Below are positions 26,283-34,150 of a DNA stretch of 64,000 nt, in pieces. The position numbers and the translations under genes are program-made. The stretch comes from an uncultured Mediterraneibacter sp. (lineage in GTDB: Bacteria; Bacillota; Clostridia; Lachnospirales; Lachnospiraceae). Positions within the stretch are counted from its first letter, which is position 1. The number at the start of each line of letters is the position of its first letter. Under the pieces are notes generated by a model, which worked only from the letters and a program-made list of their open reading frames with translations, ran no database searches and had not been told where the DNA came from. The stretch lies in NCBI RefSeq assembly GCF_944377805.1, contig NZ_CALWFZ010000006.1, forward strand, positions 62,001 to 126,000. Reading direction: 5' to 3'.

Positions 26283-26945
26283 TTATTCTCCGAATGTATA
26301 TCCAACCCCAAAAATATTTTTAATGAAAACCGGACTGGATAAATCAGATTCTATTTTCTTTCTCAATCTGTTGATAACTACTGTCAGGGCATGGTCGTCT
26401 ACAAAATTATTGTCAGCATCCCATATTTTCTCCAGAAGCATTTCTTTCGTTACAATATTTCCCCGATTTGCTGCTAAAATAGATAAAACTTTCCATTCCT
26501 TTACCGTAAGTTTAATTTCCCTGTCGCAGTTCCATACTTTACGCTTATCAAAATCAATCCGCAGATCTTTATACTCTATGATATTTCCTGAACCACTGCG
26601 TTTTAAGATCACTTCAATCTTCTTCAATAAAACCTTCGGTGAAACAGGTTTGGTTACATATTCCTGGCATCCGGCTTCATATCCCTCCAGTATATCTTCC
26701 TCATCATCCTTAGCCGTCAGAAAGATTACAGGTATCTCTTTATATTTCAACAGCTTCTTACAGAAATCTATTCCTGAAGTTCCCGGCAGCCCAATATCTG
26801 CGATGATCACGTCCGGTTCTTTATTCAGACACTGCTCCGCTTCTTTTGCATTATACGCCTGAAGTATCGTGTATCCTTCTTTACGAAAGAAAATTTTTAA
26901 AGCTTCATTCATCTGGGTGTCATCTTCAATTAATAAAATCCTCAT
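26283..26945 (-). CDS. OmpR-family response regulator
   Basis: A 220-residue regulator. The receiver domain has MRILLIEDD, the phosphorylated Asp in DVIIADIGLPG, and K in FLTAKD. The C-terminal winged helix is complete (LTVKEWKVLSILAANRG to GVGYTFGE). It forms an operon with the kinase. It probably activates the ABC pair downstream of it. ATG 26945 matches the family start, although a TTG at 26960 is in frame. Confidence 0.92.
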   Translation of the reverse strand: MRILLIEDDTQMNEALKIFFRKEGYTILQAYNAKEAEQCLNKEPDVIIADIGLPGTSGIDFCKKLLKYKEIPVIFLTAKDDEEDILEGYEAGCQEYVTKPVSPKVLLKKIEVILKRSGSGNIIEYKDLRIDFDKRKVWNCDREIKLTVKEWKVLSILAANRGNIVTKEMLLEKIWDADNNFVDDHALTVVINRLRKKIESDLSSPVFIKNIFGVGYTFGE

Positions 26946-27120
26946 TTTTGAATCTTTCAATAGCCTTTTCTATCAGAACCTACTCTAACAATTTTTTTCG
27001 ATTCTCCTGGTACTTGTTACTTTCGCTTTCATAATGTTCAGAATTTGTGCTTTTATTCTATCATACTCCATTCTGAACTTCTATAAAATTCCCAGCGCTC
27101 CTATCTCATACCACTTTTCT

Positions 27121-28470
27121 TTATTTTACAACAGTATAGTTTGTATTTCTCGCTTTTCCATTTTGCTTTAGCAGGTTATTTTTTACCATTTTCCTGAGAG
27201 TCCTGGAAGCCGTCGATGCACTTACTTCAAGTAAACTGATTACATCATTTTTAGTAATAACTCCATGAACCCGGATATACTCTAAAATTTTTTCTTCTGC
27301 TTCACTTAATGAAACTTCTGTCTCCAAGCTAGAATTTGTATCTGTTTTTGTTGTCCACACAGAAGATTTTTCTGACGTATATTTTACGTTAACGTTTGGA
27401 AGTATGATCTTAAAAGCATTTTTCGTAGTTTCAATCTCAGGCTTTTCCTTCATGCCTTCATATGCTTTCATAATTTTTTCTATTCCTGTACCGTAAGCCT
27501 CTATCAGATGAAGCCGATAAAATACATTTGCAAGATCCTGGTTTCTGCAAATGGAAATTCCCTCCATTATATCTTCCAGTTCAATTCCCGACATCAGTCC
27601 TCCAATAGAAACAAATTCAATTCTGTCGTCATAAATCCTGACAAACGCACTGGCGCTGAACGAATAATCACGATGAACCAGAAGATTTAAAAGTGATTCC
27701 CTCACCGCGATTTCCGGATAATCTCTGACATCAATTCTCCGCAGCTTTTCTATCGTCGCACGGGTCTGATTACGGAAATCAATATAATCGTACACTTCAT
27801 TCATCTGCTTCAGTAATGATCCGCTGAACTCCCGACGGTCTTTAAAAATCGTCTGATCTTTTCCCTGAAAAACAGCAACCTTAATCGTATGTACACACTG
27901 ATCAGACAGAAGCAGGCCTAAATTGCTGTAAAGATTGTCCTGATCGATCAGCTTCAAAGTATGCGTTTGCTGTGGACCGAATTCTATTTCCCGAATCTCA
28001 AATTCCCTTTTCGCAGCTTCAAATGTCAGTTCCTGGTTTAGACTCCGCATCGACTCAAACCGGTCTCCATCCGTTTCCTTAATCATACGGCGTATGGCCG
28101 CATCTGTGGCAGGCACAGAAGAATATCCCTGTCTGACATATACCCCTTCCGGACGCATTCCCTTTTTGGCGAGATAATACGGTCGATCCGTTCCACGCTG
28201 AATATCCACAACGACGATTTCCTTCCCCGCTTCTTCTGCTGTTTCATAATGAAGGAACATCGTCACATCCGGCTTAATCGCATCTCTCACCATATTGCTA
28301 ATCTGTAGAGATACCCTGTCAGGGTCATCAAGTCCAACTACTTCTCCATCATCCCGAACACCTATATACAATCTCCCGCCATTGCAGTTAGCAAAAGCAA
28401 TGATTTCTTTTTTGATTTCATCCACAACAACTTCTTTTAGCTCTACAGTCTCACTTTCTCGAAAAACCAT
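27121..28470 (-). CDS. AlbA_2/Schlafen-type ATP-binding regulator
   Basis: A 449-residue COG2865-type protein. The N-terminal AlbA_2 domain (ESETVELKEVV..., FANCNGGRLYIGVRDDGEVVG, about 1-130) is followed by a HATPase_c_4 region (ESLLNLLVHRDYSFSASAFV, IYDDRIEFVS) at about 280-370. It ends in a winged-helix (EEKILEYIRVHGVITKNDVI...). Members are transcription regulators or nucleic-acid effectors, sometimes in defence islands. Here it is alone, with a perfect consensus promoter overlain by repeats, which suggests autoregulation. The ribosome site AAAGGAG supports the start. Confidence 0.8.
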   Translation of the reverse strand: MVFRESETVELKEVVVDEIKKEIIAFANCNGGRLYIGVRDDGEVVGLDDPDRVSLQISNMVRDAIKPDVTMFLHYETAEEAGKEIVVVDIQRGTDRPYYLAKKGMRPEGVYVRQGYSSVPATDAAIRRMIKETDGDRFESMRSLNQELTFEAAKREFEIREIEFGPQQTHTLKLIDQDNLYSNLGLLLSDQCVHTIKVAVFQGKDQTIFKDRREFSGSLLKQMNEVYDYIDFRNQTRATIEKLRRIDVRDYPEIAVRESLLNLLVHRDYSFSASAFVRIYDDRIEFVSIGGLMSGIELEDIMEGISICRNQDLANVFYRLHLIEAYGTGIEKIMKAYEGMKEKPEIETTKNAFKIILPNVNVKYTSEKSSVWTTKTDTNSSLETEVSLSEAEEKILEYIRVHGVITKNDVISLLEVSASTASRTLRKMVKNNLLKQNGKARNTNYTVVK

Positions 28471-28503
28471 CCCGCCATCTCCTTTATTTTGTTCGATGAA
28501 CTT

Positions 28504-28532
28504 ATTATAATAAATCGTGTCAATCGTGTCAA
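28504..28532 (-). promoter_or_regulatory. consensus sigma-A promoter of the AlbA_2 gene with repeated operator words
   Basis: On the minus strand TTGACA, 17 bp, TATAAT. The word TTGACACGAT occurs twice in tandem across the -35 and spacer, and GTCAAT-CTA-ATTGAC forms a dyad just upstream (28528-28542). This is a likely binding site for the winged helix of its own product. Confidence 0.75.
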
Positions 28533-28680
28533 TCTAATTGACTTGATTGCGGCGCGATTTGACCCGATACTTTTATTATTCCCAAAATTAGCAAAGAATA
28601 TCAACTTTCTATTCTAACCATGATATGACAGAATTGATACGATAAATGACACTATCTGACAACTTCCTCGAAAATTTCAG

Positions 28681-28719
28681 AATAAAATAAAACCCGTAAA
28701 CGTTGAATTTACGGGCTTT
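28681..28719 (-). terminator. intrinsic terminator behind the tRNA-Asn relic
   Basis: A hairpin (GCCCGTAAA/TTTACGGG) with TTTTATTTTATT on the minus strand. It is the twin of 12811-12850 and was probably the original terminator of the tRNA-Asn gene before the insertion between 28728 and 29452. Confidence 0.75.
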
Positions 28720-28727
28720 GTGAGTTT

Positions 28728-28784
<57 letters not shown>

Positions 28785-28830
28785 TTGCGGTTTCATACCG
28801 GAGCTTATAATATCAGATTTTTGTTACATA

Positions 28831-28940
28831 AAATAAAAACGGAAGGTATTTGGCGGGTGTGCCCCTTCCCGCATTTCTTTTGACCTCCAGGGTGCGTAGC
28901 AGCACATTCTCTACTTCAAATACCTTTCCGCTTTATTGTA
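28831..28940 (-). ncRNA. candidate small structured RNA of unknown class, about 108 nt
   Basis: Transcription should start near 28940 from the promoter at 28946-28974. The RNA is closed by a 13-bp stem (CGGAAAGGTATTTG, 28930-28917, against CAAATACCTTCCG, 28852-28840) that is directly followed by TTTTTATTTT, so the closing stem is also the terminator. Inside are two smaller hairpins, GTGC-TGCTAC-GCAC and GCGGG...CCCGC. No open frame of note is present. I could not match it to SRP RNA, 6S, tmRNA or a riboswitch core. Confidence 0.65.
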
Positions 28941-28945
28941 CACAC

Positions 28946-28974
28946 ATTATAGCGCTTTTATTCTTTTTTGTAAA
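28946..28974 (-). promoter_or_regulatory. strong promoter of the small RNA
   Basis: TTTACA (28974-28969), exactly 17 bp, TATAAT (28951-28946) on the minus strand. The -35 lies inside the last codons of the PBECR gene, so the RNA can be made independently of it. Confidence 0.75.
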
Positions 28975-29362
28975 GCAGTGCGTCTTTACCGGTTAAACTT
29001 GTATTTTTTCTAATAAGCTTTATCAGATTACGTTCCCGGATTCTATAAAATGTCATGACAGAATTCATAATACCCTTGTCATCTGTTTCAAGAGCTATCC
29101 TGACAACTACATTAAGATTTGTATCTTCGAGTTTTTTTACCATAAAAATTGTTCCGTCATGTTTTCCATCTTTGATTATATAATCCGGATCTTCAACGCA
29201 TGTTACTCCATATATATTAAACAGGCTGTAATCTTCAGGATGACGCATTTTAATATGATTTATTCGTTCTTCTGTAATAATAATCTCATCTGTCTGAATT
29301 TTTCCAAACTCGTCCACCAGTAACGAACTATCTATTTTTCCCAAAGATATGATCAAGGCCAT
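28958..29362 (-). CDS. PBECR-type (Barnase-EndoU-ColicinE5/D-RelE-like) nuclease-fold protein
   Basis: A 134-residue protein. The segment IIITEERINHIKMRHPEDY followed by DPDYIIKDGKHDGTIFMVKKL, a VVVRIALETDD strand and MTFYRIRERNL fits the phage-type PBECR2 family of RNase-like toxins: His in HIKMRH, and a basic residue row near the end. Such proteins are RNase toxins or phage proteins. An extended -10 promoter (TGCTATAAT, 29403-29395) lies just upstream. It sits alone between two tRNA-Asn copies with a small RNA downstream. Toxicity is inferred from the fold class, not shown. Confidence 0.6.
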   Translation of the reverse strand: MALIISLGKIDSSLLVDEFGKIQTDEIIITEERINHIKMRHPEDYSLFNIYGVTCVEDPDYIIKDGKHDGTIFMVKKLEDTNLNVVVRIALETDDKGIMNSVMTFYRIRERNLIKLIRKNTSLTGKDALLYKKE

Positions 29363-29412
29363 ATTACCGCCCTCTTTCCTGTTGTAATAGCACTATTATA
29401 GCAGAAACTATA

Positions 29413-29443
29413 TAAAAAAATCTGCAAATTTGACTTTGCAGAT
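29413..29443 (-). terminator. terminator of the tRNA-Ala/tRNA-Asn transcript
   Basis: A hairpin ATCTGCAAA/TTTGCAGAT with TTTTTTTATATA on the minus strand, six bases after the tRNA-Asn 3' end. Confidence 0.8.
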
Positions 29444-29449
29444 TCTAAG

Positions 29450-29522
29450 CTCCCCCTGTTGGACTTGAACCAACGACACTTCGGTTAACAGCCGAATGCT
29501 CTACCGACTGAGCTAAGGAGGA
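29450..29522 (-). tRNA. tRNA-Asn (anticodon GTT)
   Basis: A 73-nt cloverleaf. The acceptor TCCTCCT pairs with AGGGGGA, the D-arm is AGCTCAGTCGGTAGAGC, the anticodon loop is CTGTTAACC and the T-arm is GTTGGTTCAAGTCCAAC. CCA is not encoded. It is cotranscribed with tRNA-Ala. Confidence 0.95.
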
Positions 29523-29582
29523 ATATTCAATTTTCGGAGCTCAAAAGCTTCCGCTTTTTCGCTCACGGGCTTCGCCCTATGT

Positions 29583-29642
29583 ATAAAGACAAATGAAATC
29601 CCATTTCTATGCAAGCATAAATGGTCTTTCATTTGCCTTTAT
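29583..29642. repeat. 60-bp near-palindrome between two tRNA genes
   Basis: Arms of 28-30 nt (ATAAAG.CAAATGAAA..CCATTT..ATGC and its complement) differ at only a few positions and meet at a 2-nt loop. It would form one long hairpin in the tRNA precursor. It could be a small mobile repeat or a processing/termination element. No coding potential is seen in the 441-bp gap 29363-29804 outside the tRNAs. Confidence 0.7.
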
Positions 29643-29663
29643 CCGCAGTGCTCATTGCTGACG

Positions 29664-29736
29664 TGGAGAATACGAGAGTCGAACTCGTGACCTCCTGCTT
29701 GCAAGGCAGGCGCTCTCCCAACTGAGCTAATCCCCC
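29664..29736 (-). tRNA. tRNA-Ala (anticodon TGC)
   Basis: 73 nt. The acceptor GGGGGAT pairs with ATTCTCC, the D-arm is AGCTCAGTTGGGAGAGC, the anticodon loop is CTTGCAAG and the T-arm is ACGAGTTCGACTCTCGT. CCA is not encoded. Confidence 0.95.
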
Positions 29737-29765
29737 AGGAAATATGTTCATCAAAGAACTTTTAT

Positions 29766-29794
29766 AAGATACCATATTTCCGGGGGTATGTCAA
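29766..29794 (-). promoter_or_regulatory. promoter of the tRNA-Ala/tRNA-Asn operon
   Basis: TTGACA, 17 bp, TATCTT on the minus strand, reading into tRNA-Ala about 30 bp downstream. Confidence 0.7.
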
Positions 29795-29804
29795 TATTTT
29801 TCAT

Positions 29805-30623
29805 TTAAAATCCCAGTAATCTGATCAGCAGCGGATTTGTATCATACAGAAACCGGAGTACAGAACTTTGTTCTACCATCTCAAAGCACGCTTGCCCCGC
29901 TTCTGTCGTATATGCCAGCGTCATAACAAGAAAACCTATCCACACGACCACTACCGCCAGCGCCAGTCCCAGCGCGCCTCCTGCGATACGGTTCACAAGC
30001 CCCAGTACCGGCAGTTCCCCGATAATATCCACCGCAAACATCAGTGCCTTTACGATGATGATCGCCAGCAAAAAGGTTACAAGAAACGCAAGCAGGTTCA
30101 ATACCAGTCTGGAGATATAGGCCGCCACATAATTAGGAAAACTCTGAACGCCCAGTTCATCGTATATCGTGCTGTTGTTATTCTCCAGCAGCTGATCTTT
30201 TAAAAACTGGGGCAGCGGAGCATTCTCGATTTCCTGAATCTGCACGTCTTTCGGAATGTCTCCTATCATATTCATAATATCATCTGCCGTAATCCCCAGC
30301 AGGTTCCAGTCCAGTTCATTCAGATTCTGCATCTGCTCCGGAGACAGTTCCGCAAACGGCGTTCCGCTTAAGTCGTACTGGGCAAGGTCCTCCTGGGTGA
30401 TCTCCGGTATAAAAGCTTCCACGACTCTCGCCTCTATGTACTCATCCACCGGCGTATACTCAGCCAGAGCGTCTGCCACATACGGAGACAGAAAGAGCAC
30501 GATAATCATCGTAATGACCGTCGATAAGAGAGAGATCCCCAGTTTCAGAAATCCTCTTACATATCCCACTACAATGCAGACAATAAAAATAGTTGCAACA
30601 ATGATTAAAAGCCAGTTATTCAT
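29805..30623 (-). CDS. CvpA-family membrane protein
   Basis: A 272-residue protein with an N-terminal CvpA core (IIVATIFIVCIVVGYVRGFLKLG...), an inserted hydrophilic segment (about 60-160, acidic and Pro-rich) and three further membrane helices ending with AVVVVWIGFLVMTLAYTTEAG. CvpA proteins are linked to colicin V production and envelope maintenance; their biochemical role is open. It lies 8 bp after the DUF5711 gene, so it is cotranscribed with it. Confidence 0.8.
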   Translation of the reverse strand: MNNWLLIIVATIFIVCIVVGYVRGFLKLGISLLSTVITMIIVLFLSPYVADALAEYTPVDEYIEARVVEAFIPEITQEDLAQYDLSGTPFAELSPEQMQNLNELDWNLLGITADDIMNMIGDIPKDVQIQEIENAPLPQFLKDQLLENNNSTIYDELGVQSFPNYVAAYISRLVLNLLAFLVTFLLAIIIVKALMFAVDIIGELPVLGLVNRIAGGALGLALAVVVVWIGFLVMTLAYTTEAGQACFEMVEQSSVLRFLYDTNPLLIRLLGF

Positions 30624-30631
30624 AACCTCTC

Positions 30632-31828
30632 CTATTTCGTCAGATAAATCACGCGCAATTCATCGACGCTCATCACATAGTATCTGTTTACTCCGAAAGC
30701 CCGGAATACCTCCAGCGCTTCCACACTTAACTCACCTTGATATTTCATGATCCCGGTTACCGTCACGATGCAGAAACGGTCTCCTTCAAACAGAATGATC
30801 TCATCGCCGTCTATTTTCGCGTCGGCGTATTTTCCAGGCAGTTCTCTGCTGATCATCTGTTCGCCGAGACGGTTATAAAGTCTTAGTTCATATCCTGATT
30901 TCTGCTCGTTTAACAGAACAAACCCGATATACTCATCCGAGTGAAATACGCTCTGTATCTCCTGATCCAGCGCTATCTCTTTTTCCGGTTCCGGGGCGTC
31001 TGCTCCTCTGTAGATCACAAACGAATTGTCCCCTACCGCTACACAGCGGTTACCTCCCATAAAGAACAGATCGGCCATGATCGTGTTACTGTACTCCGTT
31101 GAGGATACGATATTATCCGGCTGGCTCTGCCCTGCCTCACCGAAGTTGTAATAGACCACTCTCGATGTCATACCCGTCCCTGAAACAGTCAGATAGGAGA
31201 CTGCCAGTGTGTTTCCGTCATCGGACAACTCCATCGCCGTCGGATACCCTGTTGTACCCGGCGATATTTGAAGCTCAGCCAGAATATTTCCCATCGCGTC
31301 ATAGGCGATAATCTTTGGCGTATTTTCATCTCGCAAGACTACGCTGACAATTCCCTGATCAGATATGGCAATCTTCTCGATGGGAAGGGTTGTCTCAATC
31401 TCACCCCTAAGTCCTTCTTCCGAGAATACGAGAATGCTGTTTCCGCCATTATCAGCAACGGCAAACGCCCTCTCCTTCTTTACGAAAACCGGATTCTGAA
31501 GCTGGGTTGGCTGCATCCACTGTTCTTCATTATTCCTGTCAAGATATGTAACCCCGTCTCTGTTATATCGTATAATTCCATCCGCGAACTGTTCATAGCC
31601 GCTTGCATCTGAAGTGTCGCTTGGGTACTGCGCCGCGGTGCGGGCTCTCCCGTAGGACTGGTTGTCCAACAGAAGATATGTTCCGCATACAGCCATCAGA
31701 AGAAGAACTGCGGTCACAAGAATTCTCCGAGCCTTCATCAGACGGAATCTCCGCACTTTCTTCATAATATCGCTCAGATCATCCGGGGGCGTCAGAATCT
31801 TCAGATAATTTTTTTTCTTTTGCGCCAT
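30632..31828 (-). CDS. membrane-anchored beta-propeller-like protein (DUF5711)
   Basis: A 398-residue protein with a cytosolic N-terminus of about 30 residues, one helix (ILVTAVLLLMAVCGTYLLL) and an extracellular domain of repeated four-strand units (for example GIIRYNRDGVTYLDRNNEEQW, AFAVADNGGNSILVFSEEG). It matches the clostridial DUF5711 group. Function is unknown, probably a surface scaffold. It neighbours CvpA and an MPN-like/LysM protein, all membrane proteins. Confidence 0.7.
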   Translation of the reverse strand: MAQKKKNYLKILTPPDDLSDIMKKVRRFRLMKARRILVTAVLLLMAVCGTYLLLDNQSYGRARTAAQYPSDTSDASGYEQFADGIIRYNRDGVTYLDRNNEEQWMQPTQLQNPVFVKKERAFAVADNGGNSILVFSEEGLRGEIETTLPIEKIAISDQGIVSVVLRDENTPKIIAYDAMGNILAELQISPGTTGYPTAMELSDDGNTLAVSYLTVSGTGMTSRVVYYNFGEAGQSQPDNIVSSTEYSNTIMADLFFMGGNRCVAVGDNSFVIYRGADAPEPEKEIALDQEIQSVFHSDEYIGFVLLNEQKSGYELRLYNRLGEQMISRELPGKYADAKIDGDEIILFEGDRFCIVTVTGIMKYQGELSVEALEVFRAFGVNRYYVMSVDELRVIYLTK

Positions 31829-31878
31829 ATAACTCCCCTTATTTCTGATTTTATCGTCCTGTTGAGTATATCACGAAT

Positions 31879-33054
31879 TCAGGGTAATAGCAATTTCTGT
31901 CCGACATAAATCAGATTGCCGTCTGTGATGCCGTTCATCCGGCAGATCGCGTCTACATGGCTGACGTCTCCATACATTTTTCTGCTGATAATGGCAAGCG
32001 TATCTCCTTCCTCCACTATATATACGCCGTCACTTCCGTTTTCTCCTTCAGTTACCGCAGCGTTTCCTCCCTGCAAAGCAGCCTCCTGTCCTGCTGCCTC
32101 CGGAGTCGAAGCGCTCTCGGATTCACCCGTCTGGTTCTGGTCTGTCTGGGCTTCAGCAGATGTTCCATCGCCAGCCTGGGCATCAGATTCCGTCTCACCG
32201 CTGTCTGCGTCTCCTGTCTGTTCTTCTGACGTCACCGCCGTCACCGACCCACTTGTCTCCTGCGTCTGCACTGTCCCCGACGTGTCCGCCAGCGTTTCAA
32301 GCGTGGACTGGACGGATTTCATACGGTCAAAGCTGTTAATCATTGAAACTCCCATAATGATCAGTACAAGGACAAGACACGCGCTGGCCGCATACATCAG
32401 ACCTCCTGGCCTTTTTTCTTTTCGGTGGTCCTGCCGTTTTCTAACCATATTACGAAAGTCCTGTGCAGCTCTGTCTTCAACAGTTTCCGAGGGATATACC
32501 CCATTTTTTTTTCGACTGGAGATCATGTAGTTCTGCATACACGGATTTTTCTCATAATACGTGTAGTGACCACCGATCTCCATCAGGTCATTCATTTTAT
32601 GTACATAGTAGGTTTCGTCTTTTTCCACAGGATCTTTCATGATAAAGACCGTATTTTTCTTTGGAAACGACTTCCTGTGAAGTCTGACCGTCGATGCCTC
32701 CGGCGTGAGGGGCACTCCCGGATGTACTACGAACCATCCCAGCATCTCCCCGTCCTCAAAAAATTGTTTGCAGTCCTCATAAGCATGTTTCCATGTGTTT
32801 TCATCGATTACATACTCGTTTCCCGAAAGTCTGAGTTCATGCATCTGGATCGCGCCGTATATATATACATAATCCTCCTCATCTCCCTGTTGAATGTCGC
32901 CCACAAGAAAAGCCCCGATCGGCCCCTTTCCCGCCTTCTCGCATTTCTCACACAACTGGGTAAAAAATGTATCTACATAATCCTCCACATAGATCTTGGG
33001 GCTGTCACTTACATTTCCAATCTGACGAACGTTTTTTGGTATCTGTCTTTCCAT
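31879..33054 (-). CDS. MPN-like domain fused to a membrane anchor and LysM
   Basis: A 391-residue protein. The N-terminal cytosolic part (about 20-190) has a JAB/MPN-like layout: GPIGAFLVGDIQQG, then MLGWFVVHPGVPLTP at the place of the protease motif 'GWYHSHPG'; the first metal His is replaced, so it should be inactive. Next come a helix at about 210-230, a Ser/Thr/Glu-rich linker, and a C-terminal LysM (YIVEEGDTLAIISRKMYG...GQKLLLP) that binds peptidoglycan. It could link cytosolic partners to the wall. ATG 33054 has GGTGGAG upstream; the TTG extension to 33078 is less likely. Confidence 0.7.
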   Translation of the reverse strand: MERQIPKNVRQIGNVSDSPKIYVEDYVDTFFTQLCEKCEKAGKGPIGAFLVGDIQQGDEEDYVYIYGAIQMHELRLSGNEYVIDENTWKHAYEDCKQFFEDGEMLGWFVVHPGVPLTPEASTVRLHRKSFPKKNTVFIMKDPVEKDETYYVHKMNDLMEIGGHYTYYEKNPCMQNYMISSRKKNGVYPSETVEDRAAQDFRNMVRKRQDHRKEKRPGGLMYAASACLVLVLIIMGVSMINSFDRMKSVQSTLETLADTSGTVQTQETSGSVTAVTSEEQTGDADSGETESDAQAGDGTSAEAQTDQNQTGESESASTPEAAGQEAALQGGNAAVTEGENGSDGVYIVEEGDTLAIISRKMYGDVSHVDAICRMNGITDGNLIYVGQKLLLP

Positions 33055-33153
33055 ACTATACTCCACCTTCCTGAACAATATTTTCCCGGCGTCCTTAAGA
33101 GGATAGCACAGGGAAATAGCTGAATTTATCAGTTGGTGTCAGATAAGTTCGAC

Positions 33154-33186
33154 AAAAAAACCGGGCAGTTTTCTCAAACTGCCCGG
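33154..33186 (-). terminator. terminator of the transaldolase-transketolase operon
   Basis: A stem CCGGGCAGTTT/AAACTGCCCGG with seven Ts on the minus strand. Confidence 0.9.
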
Positions 33187-33208
33187 CTGCTGCTCCGGTA
33201 ATCTGTTC

Positions 33209-34150
33209 TTATTTCACGAACGCTTTTACTTTATTATAAATGCTCTCTGTATCAAGTCCGTATTTTCTGATTAGTTCCACCGCCGGACCGGACTCTCCGA
33301 AGACATCGTTAACCCCGATCTTCAGAACTTTCGTCGGCGCTTTCTCCGAAAGAAGATCGCAAACCGCGCTTCCCAGACCGCCGATTACAGAATGTTCCTC
33401 AACTGTAACGACTTTTCCCGTTTCTTTCGCCGCTGCCAGAACAAGTTCCTCATCCAACGGCTTAATCGTATGAATGTTGATCACTTTTGCGTCAATGCCG
33501 TCGGCCGCAAGTTTCTCAGCCGCTTCAAGGCAGTTGCTCACCGGCAGTCCTGTGGCAATAATCGTGAGGTCTTTTCCCTCTCTTAATACAACACCTTTTC
33601 CGATCTCAAATTTGTAATCCGGTTTATCATTAATGACCGGAACCGCAAGACGTCCGAATCTTAAATAGACCGGTCCCTGGTGCTCATATGCCGCCTTCAC
33701 CGCGGCATGCGCTTCCACATCGTCGGACGGGCAGATCACCGTCATACCCGGGATTGTCCTCATCAGGGCAATATCTTCGTTACACTGATGGGTCGCGCCG
33801 TCTTCTCCTACCGAGATACCAGCATGTGTCGCGCCAATCTTAACATTCAAATGCGGATACCCGATGGAGTTTCTCACCTGCTCATATGCGCGGCCTGCCG
33901 CAAACATCGCAAAGGAGCTGGCAAAAGGAACCAGTCCTGCGGATGCAAGGCCTGCTGCCACGCCCATCATATTGCACTCTGCGATACCGCAGTCGATGAA
34001 GCGGTCCGGATGCGCTTTCTGAAATACGCCGGTCTTGGTAGCTGAAGCCAGATCCGCGTCAAGCACAACTACATCTTCGTGCTCTGTTCCAAGTTGTGTA
34101 AGAGCATTGCCGTAGCTCTCTCTTGTTGCAATCTTCTTTACATCTGACAT
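33209..34150 (-). CDS. transketolase, C-terminal subunit
   Basis: A 313-residue subunit carrying the pyrimidine-binding and C-terminal domains of transketolase. It has TRESYGNALTQLG, DADLASATKTG, DCGIAECNMMGVAAGLAS (the catalytic Glu contacting thiamine diphosphate) and HQCNEDIALMRTIPG. It works with the N-terminal subunit in the non-oxidative pentose phosphate pathway. The 13-bp overlap with the upstream gene shows coupled translation of the two halves. Confidence 0.95.
   Translation of the reverse strand: MSDVKKIATRESYGNALTQLGTEHEDVVVLDADLASATKTGVFQKAHPDRFIDCGIAECNMMGVAAGLASAGLVPFASSFAMFAAGRAYEQVRNSIGYPHLNVKIGATHAGISVGEDGATHQCNEDIALMRTIPGMTVICPSDDVEAHAAVKAAYEHQGPVYLRFGRLAVPVINDKPDYKFEIGKGVVLREGKDLTIIATGLPVSNCLEAAEKLAADGIDAKVINIHTIKPLDEELVLAAAKETGKVVTVEEHSVIGGLGSAVCDLLSEKAPTKVLKIGVNDVFGESGPAVELIRKYGLDTESIYNKVKAFVK

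Noticed and set aside
28831-28940. Reading the small RNA as the signal recognition particle RNA
   Set aside because: Length and closing stem would fit, but the conserved helix 8 with GGUC, GGAA tetraloop and AGCAG pairing is absent.
31916-32530. A 204-codon plus-strand frame opposite the LysM protein gene
   Set aside because: It mirrors the Ser/Thr/Glu-rich linker, whose biased codons leave the opposite strand open by chance.
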